Positions 1 through 10,529 of a stretch of 64,000 nt of DNA are shown piece after piece. The stretch is from positions 2,480,001-2,544,000 of the forward strand of contig JAGTJL010000009.1 in assembly GCA_020746875.1 (NCBI GenBank). The letters are read 5' to 3'. The translations under genes and the position numbers were made by a program. Position 1 is the first letter of the stretch. Each line of letters starts with the position of its first letter. Source of the stretch: Rhexocercosporidium sp. MPI-PUGE-AT-0058. Its lineage: Eukaryota; Ascomycota; Leotiomycetes; Helotiales. The notes below the pieces were generated by a model. The model had not been told where the DNA came from and searched no databases. It saw only the letters and a program-made list of their open reading frames with translations.

Positions 1-600
1 GCAAGCCTGTCTTCCCAAGTATTCTTTTCGACCTCAACGTTGAACAGAATGACCGCTGGGACCCATTGGTCTGCGGTACTCTCCGAGCTGAGTGGAATAT
101 ATAATCTGAAGCGATCTTTGCAGATTTTCTCAACATCGACTCGAGTCAGACCTTCTTGATAGTACCTGTGGAGATAAGAGGCTCCACCCCAATCACGAAA
201 ATGAGACTGAAACTTAATCTTTAGGTCGATCGCTGGTATTTGCACAATATCTGTGTCGAAAATTTTGAGATTCGGCTCTTTTTGCGAATTTCGTGTCTGC
301 CATGAAACATTTCCGGGAGAGCTTAGAAGGCAGAAGTCTCGAGGGATGGATTTGAATTCTTTGGCATCATCTCTGTTCAAAGAGAGCTGGCGAGGTCGTT
401 CAAGAAGGGGATATGAGTACAATCGATACCTCTTGTCATGGACTATGTCATCCAGTAGCTTGAAGAGTATTGGATGTTTGATATCGGGGTACCTCTCCCA
501 CAGAGGCATTCTGATATGCGAGCAGCAAATTGAGTTGAAGATGATGAAACTAGTTGAATTGTTGCAAGTGTTCCAGAGATGAGGAGCACAAACCGCATCC
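1..600 (-). CDS. Internal coding exon of an unrecognised protein, cut by the left window edge
   Basis: The minus strand reads open in one frame from about 600 to 1, roughly 200 codons without a stop. Just upstream, a branch-like CTAA and an AG at 601-602 give a plausible 3' splice site, and the same frame meets a TAA beyond it. It is therefore best read as an internal exon entered by splicing, with the rest of the gene to the left of the window. The product looks like ordinary soluble protein, with many Trp, Tyr and charged residues (for example HFRDWGGASYLHRYY and PADQW-like stretches) and no membrane segment or low complexity. I do not recognise the family. The neighbour on the right, the HeLo gene, is transcribed the other way, so 601-895 is a divergent promoter or intron region. 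The frame is clear; exon limits and function are not. Confidence 0.45.
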
Positions 601-895
601 CTGATTTAGCGAGACGAATCCACACCCCTGTCCATCAATCACGGCTGACTTGCATGGCCCCCAAAGGCAGGGTATGTGAAACCCCAAGCCTCTCTACAGC
701 CGCTGAATGCACATTTGTGTAGTCGCACTGCCTCAATTCGGACATCTCCAGTAATGATCAGTCATCAGCGTGCTTCTGTCCACAAGACTAGATTACTTCT
801 GGGTTTCACCAAGAGTCTGACGAATCTTTGGCTTGTTGTTCATTTTGGAAGCTTTCAGATAATCCACTGCTATCTGTGAGCATTGCAAAACAAAC

Positions 896-3049
896 ATGGA
901 GCCTGTTTCTTTTGCAATTGGGATCGCTTCTATTGCGTCCGTTTTTCAAACTTGCATTCATGCCTACCGCACTTTGGCGACGGCAATGACCATCGGGGAC
1001 GCAGCTGTCACTCTGGATATCCAATTTCAAGTGGAAGAGTTGCGACTACGCATGTGGGGGCGAGATTGGGGACTTCTCAAGGATGAAGAAGAGCGGTCAA
1101 AACCGAAAGGAATTCCCGACGATGATTCTGATTCTGATCCCGAGGACAATACTTCTGACGACCAAGAGTGGGCAGTGGCAGATAAAAAGAATGCTGATTT
1201 TCTCGATGATATCGACGATAACTTCCAAATTCCTGGCCTCCAAAAAGTTGCGATAGACGTCCTTGGTCGAATTAGTAAATCGTTGGAAGAATGGCGGTCC
1301 ATTACAGAAAAATACCAGGCTGGGGCAAAGACAGCCGGTTCTGTGGTAGATTCCGCATCTGTAGGCCAGTCGTCAAGAGAAGCATTGTCCAATATTTCTG
1401 GCAAACAGGCAAAGCAAGCCAAGGAAATCTCGATTCGAACCAAAATCATAGCGAAGGGTAGGTGGGCCTTGAAAGACAAGCAGGATTTGGAGGTGATTCT
1501 CGCTAAGCTTACCCGCTTCAATGATGGCTTGCAGAACCTTCTTCCCAGGCGGGAGAGAGCGAGCCTAAATCGGGGTCTTGCTGGAGAGCTGCTCAAACTA
1601 TTGGAGGACGGATCATTGCTTAGATCAAAATCACATGTTGACAAACAGCTTCGCCACATCGAAGGGACAAACGAGTCGAAAGCTGCTCGGATCGTTGGCT
1701 TGAAGCGTTTGAATAAGACCGAGACGGTGGAGAAGACTGCAGAGATTGAGGGGCAAGATGTCACTTCAGATACCGCAACCCCATTCGCAAAGCCATCTAT
1801 TTGGATCGAAGGATCGCCAGGGAGCATGCAAATTCCGTTTGAGCAGTTCCATGGCCTTCCAGAGCCAAAGATAACCAAGATGGAAACCCATGACGATACA
1901 GGTCGCTGGATCAAGGGGAAATATGTTCCACTTCCGAGATCCAGGGCCGTGTACTTTCCAGCAATACATGTACCTACCAGCCAGGGTATACAAACCGATA
2001 CAGCAAGTACCGCAACAGCCGAGAAACCTGGCCAGGTCACGCTCGTGGAATGGCGCCCAACTGCTCATGAGTCGAGGGCTTCGGAGCTCACAGAGCAAGA
2101 TTTGAAGGATCGCCGGGACCACATCGCTCGCCTTCTTTCTCGAACAGCGACTACCGATACTGAGTTCCGCGTATTGAACTGCTTGGGATACACCGCAGCC
2201 GCTGGTCATACAGAAGACGGGTCAACACACGATCTGGTTGGCTACGTTTATGAATACCCGGAGTTTGCATCACCGAAGAGCGTACCAGTCAGTCTGAGAG
2301 ATCTTCTTGGAGATGCGTACAAGGCAGATAATCCCAAAGTTCCGTCCTTAGAAGTAAGGTTCAGGCTTGCTCGAAGTCTATCAATTGCCCTGTATCAACT
2401 TCAATGTGCGGGTTGGGTCCATAGGAAAATATCCAGTTACAATGTGATTTTCTTCAGAGACCGCTCAACGGACGAACTGAATCTCGACCACCCATTCTTG
2501 GTTGGATGGCAGTATTCGCGTCCTGATGATCAGAGACGAATCTTTCCATCCGAGCAAGGCAATGAGGGTATTGGTGATCTCGACATGTATGTGCACCGAC
2601 TCAGGTTGGCAACTGGAGGTCATGGACGATATCCGCGGTTTCGAAAAAGCTTCGACATCTACAGCCTCGGGATCATACTCATTGAGATTGCATTCTGGGA
2701 ACCGATCATTGCTCTGACTGACGAGGAAGAAAGAAAGTCGATGGAGTCAATGGCCAAGACAATTTCAAGTGGAGACCGGGCTAGGGTGTGGTGGAAATCG
2801 ATTTTGACGACCGCAGAGGACGAGCTCGCTCCTGAGATGGGCATTGCATATCAAGACGCAGTTCTATTTTGCTTATTGGGAGGCGAAACAGCATCGAAGG
2901 TTGACTCATCTCGTTATTCTGACAAGAATGAGACAGAGGTGGAGAGCAGAGAAGATTATTATTACATCGATAGAGATTTCGAAGAAATCGGGATCGAGAA
3001 GGAGTTTTATTGGAAAGTATTGAAGCCACTGGAGCGTTTTGGAATGTAG
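896..3049 (+). CDS. HeLo-domain protein with C-terminal pseudokinase-like region
   Basis: This is a 717-residue single-exon protein. The N-terminus (MEPVSFAIGIASIASVFQTC, with a helical region to about residue 215) has the pattern of fungal HeLo (prion-inhibition and propagation) domains, membrane-active helical bundles used in heterokaryon-incompatibility cell death. A charged linker follows. Residues about 410-700 look like a degenerate protein kinase: VHRKISSYNVIFF near residue 507 sits where a catalytic HRD loop would be but lacks the Asp, no DFG is visible after it (LVGW stands there), and FDIYSLGIILIEIAFWEP near 585 matches the conserved kinase helix F segment. I infer a pseudokinase that senses or scaffolds. 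The order helical bundle then pseudokinase recalls the animal necroptosis protein MLKL, an analogy only. The ATG at 896 is chosen because the HeLo signature begins at once. EBP2 follows 247 bases downstream. Confidence 0.75.
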   Translation: MEPVSFAIGIASIASVFQTCIHAYRTLATAMTIGDAAVTLDIQFQVEELRLRMWGRDWGLLKDEEERSKPKGIPDDDSDSDPEDNTSDDQEWAVADKKNADFLDDIDDNFQIPGLQKVAIDVLGRISKSLEEWRSITEKYQAGAKTAGSVVDSASVGQSSREALSNISGKQAKQAKEISIRTKIIAKGRWALKDKQDLEVILAKLTRFNDGLQNLLPRRERASLNRGLAGELLKLLEDGSLLRSKSHVDKQLRHIEGTNESKAARIVGLKRLNKTETVEKTAEIEGQDVTSDTATPFAKPSIWIEGSPGSMQIPFEQFHGLPEPKITKMETHDDTGRWIKGKYVPLPRSRAVYFPAIHVPTSQGIQTDTASTATAEKPGQVTLVEWRPTAHESRASELTEQDLKDRRDHIARLLSRTATTDTEFRVLNCLGYTAAAGHTEDGSTHDLVGYVYEYPEFASPKSVPVSLRDLLGDAYKADNPKVPSLEVRFRLARSLSIALYQLQCAGWVHRKISSYNVIFFRDRSTDELNLDHPFLVGWQYSRPDDQRRIFPSEQGNEGIGDLDMYVHRLRLATGGHGRYPRFRKSFDIYSLGIILIEIAFWEPIIALTDEEERKSMESMAKTISSGDRARVWWKSILTTAEDELAPEMGIAYQDAVLFCLLGGETASKVDSSRYSDKNETEVESREDYYYIDRDFEEIGIEKEFYWKVLKPLERFGM

Positions 3050-3295
3050 ACACAGGCAGTAAAATAGGACCTGGGGCCAACGAAATACGGGATTATAATT
3101 AGACATTTGGAAAGCTGATGGTTGGCATAAATTATGCATAAATTATTATGTTTATGCATGCTAGCCAAGATGGTGGGCGGTGAGCTTGTAGCGCGGGCAG
3201 TTCAAATTGCTACGATCAAATTATTTTCGGATCAAGCGATTTTCGCCCTCACCAAGCTCCTCAGAATTTGAACTTGACATCACAATACCACCACA

Positions 3296-4523
3296 ATGGT
3301 TGCGAAAACGAAAAGCAAGCTGAAGATGGCTTTGGCCGCGGACAAGGGAACCGATTATGGCAAACAGCATTTGAAGAAGAAGGAAAAGCTTGCGAACAAG
3401 TTGAATAAGGAAAAGTCGACCAAAAAAGGCGGGGAGAAGCTCGCAGAGGACGATTGGGAGGATGTTGAGGAAGAAAAGGCCGATGGACAGGCCGAATTGA
3501 GCGAGGAAGAAAGTGGGAGTGGTGAGGAGACTGAAGAGCCAATGAAGGCAAGTCTTGCCTATGCGCCGCGAATGATAGCTTCTAACTCCAAGCAGATTGA
3601 CTTTGCTGGTATCGACGAAAGCGACAGCAACTCCTCAGCTGGCGAGAACGATCAGCACAATGAAGACTCTGAGGAGGAGGACGATGAGGACATCCCAATG
3701 TCGGATCTCGAGGATTTGGAGGACGACGAGAAAGAGGATCTTATCCCCCACCAACGCCTAACGATCAACAATACCGTCGCCCTCACTGCCGCCTTAAAAC
3801 GAATTGCTCTACCAATTTCCAAACTTCCCTTCTCCGAACACCAATCTGTCACGACATCTGCGGCTGTAGAAATCGCCGATGTTTCTGACGATTTGAATCG
3901 CGAATTGGCATTTTACGCACAGTCCTTATCTGCGGTACAAGAAGCACGGAAACAATTGAAGGCAGAGGGCGTTCCCTTCACCAGGCCTACGGATTATTTT
4001 GCAGAGATGGTCAAGGCAGATGAGCATATGGCTAAGATCAAGGCGAAGCTGATAGATGAAGCAGCTGGCAAAAAAGCTAGCGCAGAAGCCAGGAAGCAAA
4101 GAGACTTGAAGAAGTTTGGCAAGCAGGTACAGGTCGCAAAGCTACAAGAGCGTGATAAAGAGCGGAAGCAAACATTGGACAATATCAAGACGTTGAAGAG
4201 AAGTAAATGGTCCTCATGATTGCCTTGGTTGTCGTACTAATTGTTCAACAGAGCGTCAAGGAGCGGATACAGAAGCTACGAATGAAGCCGAGATGTTCGA
4301 TGTCGGTGTTGAGGAGGAGATTGGCAAGACTTCGAGAAAAGACCGACAAGGACCCAATAAGCGCGCAAAGAAGGACGAGAAATACGGGCACGGCGGAAAG
4401 AAGCGATTCAAGAAGAGTGGTGATGCACAGAGTACCGGTGATTTGAGAGGGTTTTCGAGTAAGAAGATGAAGGGTGTCGTAAAGCAAAGACCGGGAAAGG
4501 CCAGGAGGGCCGGGAAGAAATAG
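3296..4523 (+). CDS. EBP2: rRNA-processing protein EBP2
   Basis: The product is the fungal homologue of Ebp2, a nucleolar factor needed for 27S pre-rRNA processing and 60S ribosomal subunit assembly. Exons are 3296-4202 and 4252-4523, giving 392 residues. The 49-nt intron starts GTAAAT and ends CAG with a TACTAAT branch site; splicing joins the frames exactly and replaces a short readthrough ending in a stop. Residues 1-55 are Lys-rich. Residues 55-150 are acidic with Asp/Glu runs. The conserved Ebp2 core follows (FYAQSLSAVQEARKQLK, then FTRPTDYFAEMVK), and a Lys/Arg-rich tail (GFSSKKMKGVVKQRPGKARR) is typical of nucleolar proteins. Length and domain order match the family. It probably has its own promoter in 3050-3295. 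Confidence 0.95.
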
Positions 4524-6075
4524 ACGCCTTGTTGATTGGCATCGCGAAACGCAAAATGGGGGGATAATGTGGCGTTATGGTTGTCGTTCGGCTGGCTCTA
4601 GTCATGGGCCTTATTCGGTACCCCATAGGTGTAGATATACCATGCACTTTTATATCCGTCAATCAGTTTTGACTGTGGAGTGTAAGTACTGTATAAATTT
4701 TTGATTTGACCTTTATCTTTGTTTTTTCTCTTATATCGATGTGACTTCGTCCCCCATTGCTAGCCTTCGTAAGTACGAAATTCTTCTTCTTATTGTGTAT
4801 TGATTTGGGCTTTAACCGAACGACTTTCATTCTTCTGCTTCTATATCATTTACCTCATCCCTACTCCTCATAAACAAAATATCAACTCAAATATCCCATT
4901 TCTCAAGTTTTCAAATATCTAAATATATATATTATGCAAGCTTCAAAGCGCTGTTTACTGCCTAGTTATGCGAGATGTATGAGTGTATCCCTGCCCCTAA
5001 ATCTATTATTACTTCATGGTCTCGATATTTCTCAGTATCAAATAAAAGTATCGTTCGAGTAGCAGAGAGTATCTCCTTGCCCATTCAAAGCATCCGTCAA
5101 TGTGATGGCCGTAGCAAAAGATGCCAAATTGATCTTGAAGTCCAGGGGAATCTCACCACCATATTTCAACGGAACGATTTCATCACCCATGCTATTGAGA
5201 CGTTGCTCTAGGTCGAGGGGTCGCTTATTGTATCATGCAGAGGGGAAAGTAAATACCAGCCTCCTTATGCGAGCCATGTCCCATTCTCCTCATCACAGCT
5301 CAACTCCCATATATTTAAAACACAGTACGATACAAAGAAATCACTCGTTTGAGTCGAATTAAGACCTCTCATTCCTTTTTCCAACTCTTGTCGTTAGCCT
5401 GCGCCAATTATTCGTCCACGGTACCTCTTAATTGGCTTCAAACCCAGGTTCTGTTCATTCCGCAATCTTTCTCACTACCTAGTTATGTCCAACAAGCATC
5501 GAGGCCGTCAATCTTTCGGTGAATCTTTACCAACTGTCGTGGCGTCATGATCCTCAAACGTGTCTTCCGCATGACTCACTTGTTAACCCAATGCCAGTGG
5601 AGTGCCGCAAGCGAAAGTATCAACTCCACCAGATCCAATGAGCAGGTAAAAGCTTCTCAGACTCTCCTTATGGAAAGACTTTCCCCCGGTTTCCCTTCGA
5701 GCTATGACGCCTTGAAAGATAATTTCACTCATGGGGCCGTTTTTCAAACCCCAATGGTTTATTAGACTTTGCAAACAAAAGATTAGATAAGCCGCAACTC
5801 TGCGGGACAAATACTTATGTCCACGTATCAAGCACTGGGATGCAGCTTCAGCATGCCTGTCATATCAGTCGTCTACCCAGTTTAGTTATTTCCTCATGTT
5901 CATGTCAACTCTTCATATTTTGCGACGTCAGAGCATTGATTTGAGGTTAAGGGTTTTCTATATAATCGTAGTCGAGGGGTAGTCTATATCATTCTCGTCG
6001 CTTCACGGACGGACTTATATTCTAATTTTCTCCTTAAGACTGTTTAGTCAGTCATTCTCTTCATTTGGGGGCATC
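4524..6075. other. Intergenic region, no gene seen
   Basis: About 1.5 kb between EBP2 and the dehydrogenase relic. It is AT-rich around 4700-4950, with short open frames on both strands that lack protein-like composition or splice support. The first 200 bases are probably the EBP2 3' UTR. Confidence 0.6.
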
Positions 6076-7145
6076 ATGTTATTCCGCACAGCGATAGCCG
6101 TATCTCAGCTCACAACAGTTACAGCAGCTTCTCACCTCCCCAAGCTCGTTCACAATGCGTCTTCAACCTCTGACTGTGACTAAATCGTCGCAGGTGCAGG
6201 TCCAGCTGCAATAATAGTGGCTGAACGTCCAGTTGAGAAGTGCTACAGAGTCCTTCTACTTGAAAAGGGAAGGCCAAGTACTGCCTCGACTGGAGGAACG
6301 GATCCATCACTCGGGACGCTCCTGGCCTTACAATCTACGATATTGCTAGTCAAGACGCACTTATCGTTACTACTGGTCAAGCGCATCTCTGCACAGATAC
6401 CGCCGCTTATGCCGCTTGTCTTCTTGGGGGCAGTGTCGAAATCGGCGCTCTCATCTTCGTGCCTCCTGCTGCCCACGATTTCAATGACAGTTAGCCAAGG
6501 GGTTGAAAATGGGCCGATATTAAGAGTTTGGCCAATGCTTTATACCAGCGCAACCCACCAACTCTCACGCCCAGCACAAATGAAAGCTATATAATACCAG
6601 GGGTTCGACCTTCTGGGCGGCTACTTGAAAACTCTCAACTACACCGAGACCAGTGTAATTGCCAGGCCCAACTCAAAGTTCCAGGTGTTCTCTATCCCCC
6701 CACCAACGCCTGATATGGGGAGCGTGGAGGTCCAGGCCGCTCTTACCTCCCCTTGGCCCAAAACAATACCTACTTCTCGTTACAGATGTGCAACAAAGTC
6801 ATCCAGCTCAGCCGTTACGGAAGTAAGGTTACTGGTGCTCTTGTTGAGAATTCTCTGACTGGAGCACGAAGCACTATCAGCATGAAGAAGAAAATTCGTT
6901 TCGTTTTGGCTGCTGGATAGATGTCTTCTCTGCGAATCCACATCAACAGAGGTATTGGGCCAGCCAAGCAGATTTCGATTATTTCCAATAGTACTCAAAG
7001 CATCACTGTCCCCAAGCTGCGAAATCAAATACACCTTCCTGTTGGAACCCATATCGAGGATCATCCTATCATTAGATGCTTTTCTTATGAATTTAACACT
7101 GTCGATTTTGAGCTTCAACGGGGTATAACCAGAGTTGTAGAGTAA
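6076..7145 (+). pseudogene. Pseudogene of a cellobiose-dehydrogenase-type GMC flavin domain
   Basis: Pieces of one GMC (glucose-methanol-choline) flavoprotein read in order but in different frames. From the ATG at 6076 a signal-like leader runs to a TAA at 6181-6183, exactly where a Tyr is expected before the FAD-binding strand. The same frame then continues IVAGAGPAAIIVAER and LLLEKGRPSTASTGGTDPS, resembling the Rossmann start of cellobiose dehydrogenases. Later pieces include a degraded segment near 6400-6480, TKVIQLS-type beta strands near 6790, and LAAG-stop-MSSLRIHINRGIGPAKQISI at about 6900-6980, where the family has a Gly-Ala-x-x-Ser-Pro-Arg-Ile-Leu segment. LPVGTHIEDHPI follows at about 7040. 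At least three stops and several frameshifts break it. No cytochrome domain is visible upstream. The intact homologue begins at 63188. Decay beyond 7145 makes the end uncertain. Confidence 0.75.
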
Positions 7146-8710
7146 ATCTAAAAAAATTGGCTGAGAGAAGACTATAAACCTCGGAGAGTTAGATGCCATC
7201 GATACTGGTGCTTACCCGTCTTCTGAGTCACGGCTGAAAAGCGGAGTAAGCTCATGCCTCTGCTCATCACTCCGAGAAATCATGGACCACAGTGGATCGT
7301 AAGGGTTAAAGTCCAAACCCTTACCATCTTCATCTTGGGTAGCTGCACCAGCAATTATCATGCTCTGAAATATCCACAGCATTCCTGCTTCATCTGCTCG
7401 GAGACTGGAAGCAGCCTAGCTCGAACTTCTAGACGTTTCGTTCAGCACCCACTTTTAAACGGAATGAAAACAGCAAGAGTTCTGTGAAATAATCTACGGC
7501 TTATTCTTATCTAGAGTTCCATGCTGCAGTTCATGTATCCTCTGGTTTCTGCAGATCGGGTATAACGGCAAGGGTTGGTTGTAGGAGGTTATTTACTGTT
7601 GCATTGTTGCATTGTGGTGAGACATTTGGTATATCTTTTGCCGAGAGGATGTGGAGGTGATGTTAAGGTGAGATTTCTCTACTTCATTCACCCTTGATAT
7701 CTAGAGAATCAGAGATTGGATGTCACTGACTTCAAGTCTCGGGGTTGGTTAAGCACTTATCCATAATTACTGATCTACGCATCGCTTTTCCCGAAGTTAT
7801 ATTAATATCTTCACTTGAGTGGTTGTGTAGCTAGCGCTTTGGCCGGATGGATTTCTATGGCGTGATTTAGTTCTTATAATGGTGATTATTAGTTCTGTTG
7901 TTAAGTTTGGGTATTTGGTGGGACTGAATTGGATGTAAGTTCTCCTCGTTCCGATCGAAAGGAAGAATATTTCGGCGGCTGTGCGGGTATCGCATGAAGA
8001 CCGTAAGGACCGTACGAGAGAAGTTGGAGCTAGATAGTTTGTTGAGTGATCAATGCGGCAATAGCTCTGTGGTCCTAGGTTGTCTTGAAAGTTTTTTTTT
8101 CGGTCGTAAGCATCGCGGAGCTGCTATATAGAGCCAGCGGCAGCTTGCGCCTGAGCAGATGAACGTAGACGGGTTCCCTGAAATACGTATCTCATGTGCA
8201 AATTATCCTGTCTGTTATCAAATCTTGCGTAGTCGAGTATGAGAAATAGCACCAAGGCCCACAAAATAAACAAAGGACGGCGCAGCCTATTTAACGAAGC
8301 ATTGTTTACATCGGTCACGTGAAAACTTAACTCCTAAAGAAAGTGGTCAAGCTTTCCTTTGTGTATTCATAGAAACAAAGGGAGAATAATTTCAGAGCAG
8401 AAATTTTTTTTTTTATTGAAGTCTACATTCCTTGGAAAGAACTAGACAGCATGTTATATTGGCTCATAGAGCTTAAGTGTGTAACAAACGATTATCGGTC
8501 AAAAAGCTTTTCTGAAGTGGCAAACAGAAACTTCTTTCAAACTTCAACCATCAAGCGTTAGGAAGAATATCATCATGATGGCTCAGGTTATTGGATAGTG
8601 GGTTTGAGAGGGGATAAGAAACCACGAACTTACTGTGGCAGCTAGTTGAGAAAGATGAAGAGTTCCACGAGGAAACATACCACCAGAGCCATGAGAAGTA
8701 AAATCTCCAA
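7146..8710. other. Intergenic region, no gene seen
   Basis: No supportable coding region. The first few hundred bases may hold the unrecognisable 3' end of the dehydrogenase relic. A run of T lies at 8406-8416. The last part is probably the 3' UTR of the minus-strand gene at 8711. Confidence 0.5.
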
Positions 8711-9121
8711 TTAATTCATCATTGGATATGAATTCTGCCACTCTTCATCCTCCTCATAACTCTCATCAGCCTCCTCCTCTGTCATCTCCTGCTCACTCCC
8801 ACTCCCACTCCCACTCCTCCTTTGAATTTTCGGCGGTGTATTAGGAGGAGAATCCGGTGGCGTCCTCACAAAATTACGCTCCTTCCCATTACTCCCCACC
8901 TTCATCGAATCCGTCGGTGCTTCCCCAAACAACTCTAAACTTTCATCTTCTTTCCGCCGCCCAGCGCATTCAGGACACTCTTCATTGATGTATGCGGGTG
9001 TTGGGCTTGTGGTTTGGCCCAGGAAGTATAGTTCGCGTTGGGCAAGGGCGGGGAAGCAGTAATCTCTGCGGTGGCCGATGTGGTGGGTGTAGGTTCCTAT
9101 AAGGGGGTGGAGGATGCACAT
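8711..9121 (-). CDS. Small hypothetical protein with a CxxC motif and acidic tail
   Basis: A 136-residue frame with an ATG at 9121. The N-terminal half is protein-like: THHIGHRRDYC near residues 12-22, LYFLGQTTSPTPAYINEECPECAG near 31-54 containing Cys-Pro-Glu-Cys, then KERNFVRTPPDSPPNTPPK. The tail is Gly/Ser repeats followed by an acidic segment (EEEADESYEEDEEW). His and Cys residues in the first half could bind a metal, but this is inference. A possible 3' splice site (TTATAG) sits inside the first ten codons, so the true start may lie in an upstream exon joined there. I do not recognise the family; similar short Cys- and Ser-rich proteins are common unnamed genes in filamentous fungi. Confidence 0.5.
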   Translation of the reverse strand: MCILHPLIGTYTHHIGHRRDYCFPALAQRELYFLGQTTSPTPAYINEECPECAGRRKEDESLELFGEAPTDSMKVGSNGKERNFVRTPPDSPPNTPPKIQRRSGSGSGSEQEMTEEEADESYEEDEEWQNSYPMMN

Positions 9122-9534
9122 TTCTTAGGTGATATGAGGTGTTCGGGGGTTGGGGTGTATATAGGTATCTCGATTCGCGAAGTGCGTGGAGATAAGTACT
9201 GTTGCTGGAGAGCGATGTGCGAGATTAAATGGCTTGGTATATTGGAATTTTCCCCCTATCTTTATAAATTTGAGGTCAATGGTCGTTGTGTTCACAATTC
9301 GAGCTGTTTGCTATTTTCTGGAAAGTGTGGTTGAACAGTGTGAAGTGGTTGACAAATGCTGTTCTTCACAAGCGAAAAACCATGAAAATAATGTGCATCT
9401 ATTGTTCGCTTTCTTTGAAAGGATACCCGAATACACTTTAGATTAGGATATAACAGGAAGAAGAACGTATGCGTAGAGATAGAATGGATATAATCGGGGT
9501 TGAATGTGAAGTGAGAGAATTGTGTCGCGTCGAC

Positions 9535-10529
9535 TCAAAATATGGCTAGAAGCAGCTGGATCCTAGCTTCAAATATCAGATCTCTTGGTTGATTTAGACA
9601 AACAGCAGCCGCTGTACTCACTAATGACACCCCGATAGCAAGAAGGACTCTAAAATATCTGCCGAGGTTAATGGCTTGCAGCATGCCCCCCATATCTTCC
9701 GTTCTTAGTTCCCATGAAATACGTGTGCTCGTGGCGTTGGACATTACGATGCGGAGAGAAAATCTGGTTCGTATGGTCTCCTGCCATGGCTCTATTAGAC
9801 TCTGTTGCAATTGGCGCCCTTATGTTTGGAGTTGGGAGTGGGGATACACACTGGTTCCGTTATTCATGACACGAAGGCTCATGTAACCAATCGTTATTGA
9901 GACAAGGCTTAGAACAGCGCTGAGTAGGCCAAAAGCTATTGCGATTGCGGTTTCTGTTGATGCTAGTGGATATTCAGTGGATATGAAAGATACAAGGTCA
10001 TCCGTGAGAAGTTGCAGAAGTGTTGAAGTGAGGAAAACTGTTCGTACCCATGATCAAAAGAATGCCCCTAGATGAAAGATAAGCTACACTTGAAAGGTGC
10101 GATTGCTTTGAGAAAAAGGGGATATGTCTCTCTGAGTTGGGATGCATTGGGCTCTTGTAGCCAACCGCACCACGAGTATCTGCACGGAAGACGTGGCATA
10201 ACAGCCTATTGGGTGGAACATCACTCTCGGTGAGCAACCGCACAGAGCTGATAATAGCAGTGAAACTGTCAAAGTTGTTGCTCGTGGTCCTTGTTAGACT
10301 TGTCAGTAAATGGAAGGTCGGGAAAATGAAGGGTAGTTCCATGCAGTGTGAAAAAGTCATAACTCAAAGCTTCCATCTCAAGAAGCAAATAACCGTTTGA
10401 ACAAATGACAGGGGCGTACCATGTATTGTCTACGATGTCAGGTCTGGCTACATGGGCTGTGAGTAAAATCCAGGGCGCTAGCACTCGAAAGTCAAGCCAG
10501 GTGTATGATTTACTACTTGGTAGATGCAC
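9535..10529 (-). pseudogene. Possible degraded gene for a membrane protein
   Basis: The minus strand holds several protein-like fragments in changing frames. One at about 10330-9999 contains RLLCHVFRADTRGAVGYKSP. After a plausible intron start at about 10049 another contains the hydrophobic segment AIAIAFGLLSAVLSLVSITI (about 9970-9890). A third at 9810-9535 holds YFRVLLAIGVSLVSTAAAV. The two hydrophobic stretches suggest membrane segments. I could not join the fragments into one clean reading frame with good splice sites, so it may be a decayed gene or a poorly resolved multi-exon gene. No family is recognised and the limits are approximate. Confidence 0.25.

Noticed and set aside
1027..2040. 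Long minus-strand open frame opposite the HeLo gene
   Set aside because: It is antisense to a well-supported coding region and its Ser-rich product follows from the codon use of the real gene.
4700..5400. Possible transposon remnant in AT-rich sequence
   Set aside because: No terminal repeats, target-site duplications or transposase fragments could be found by eye.
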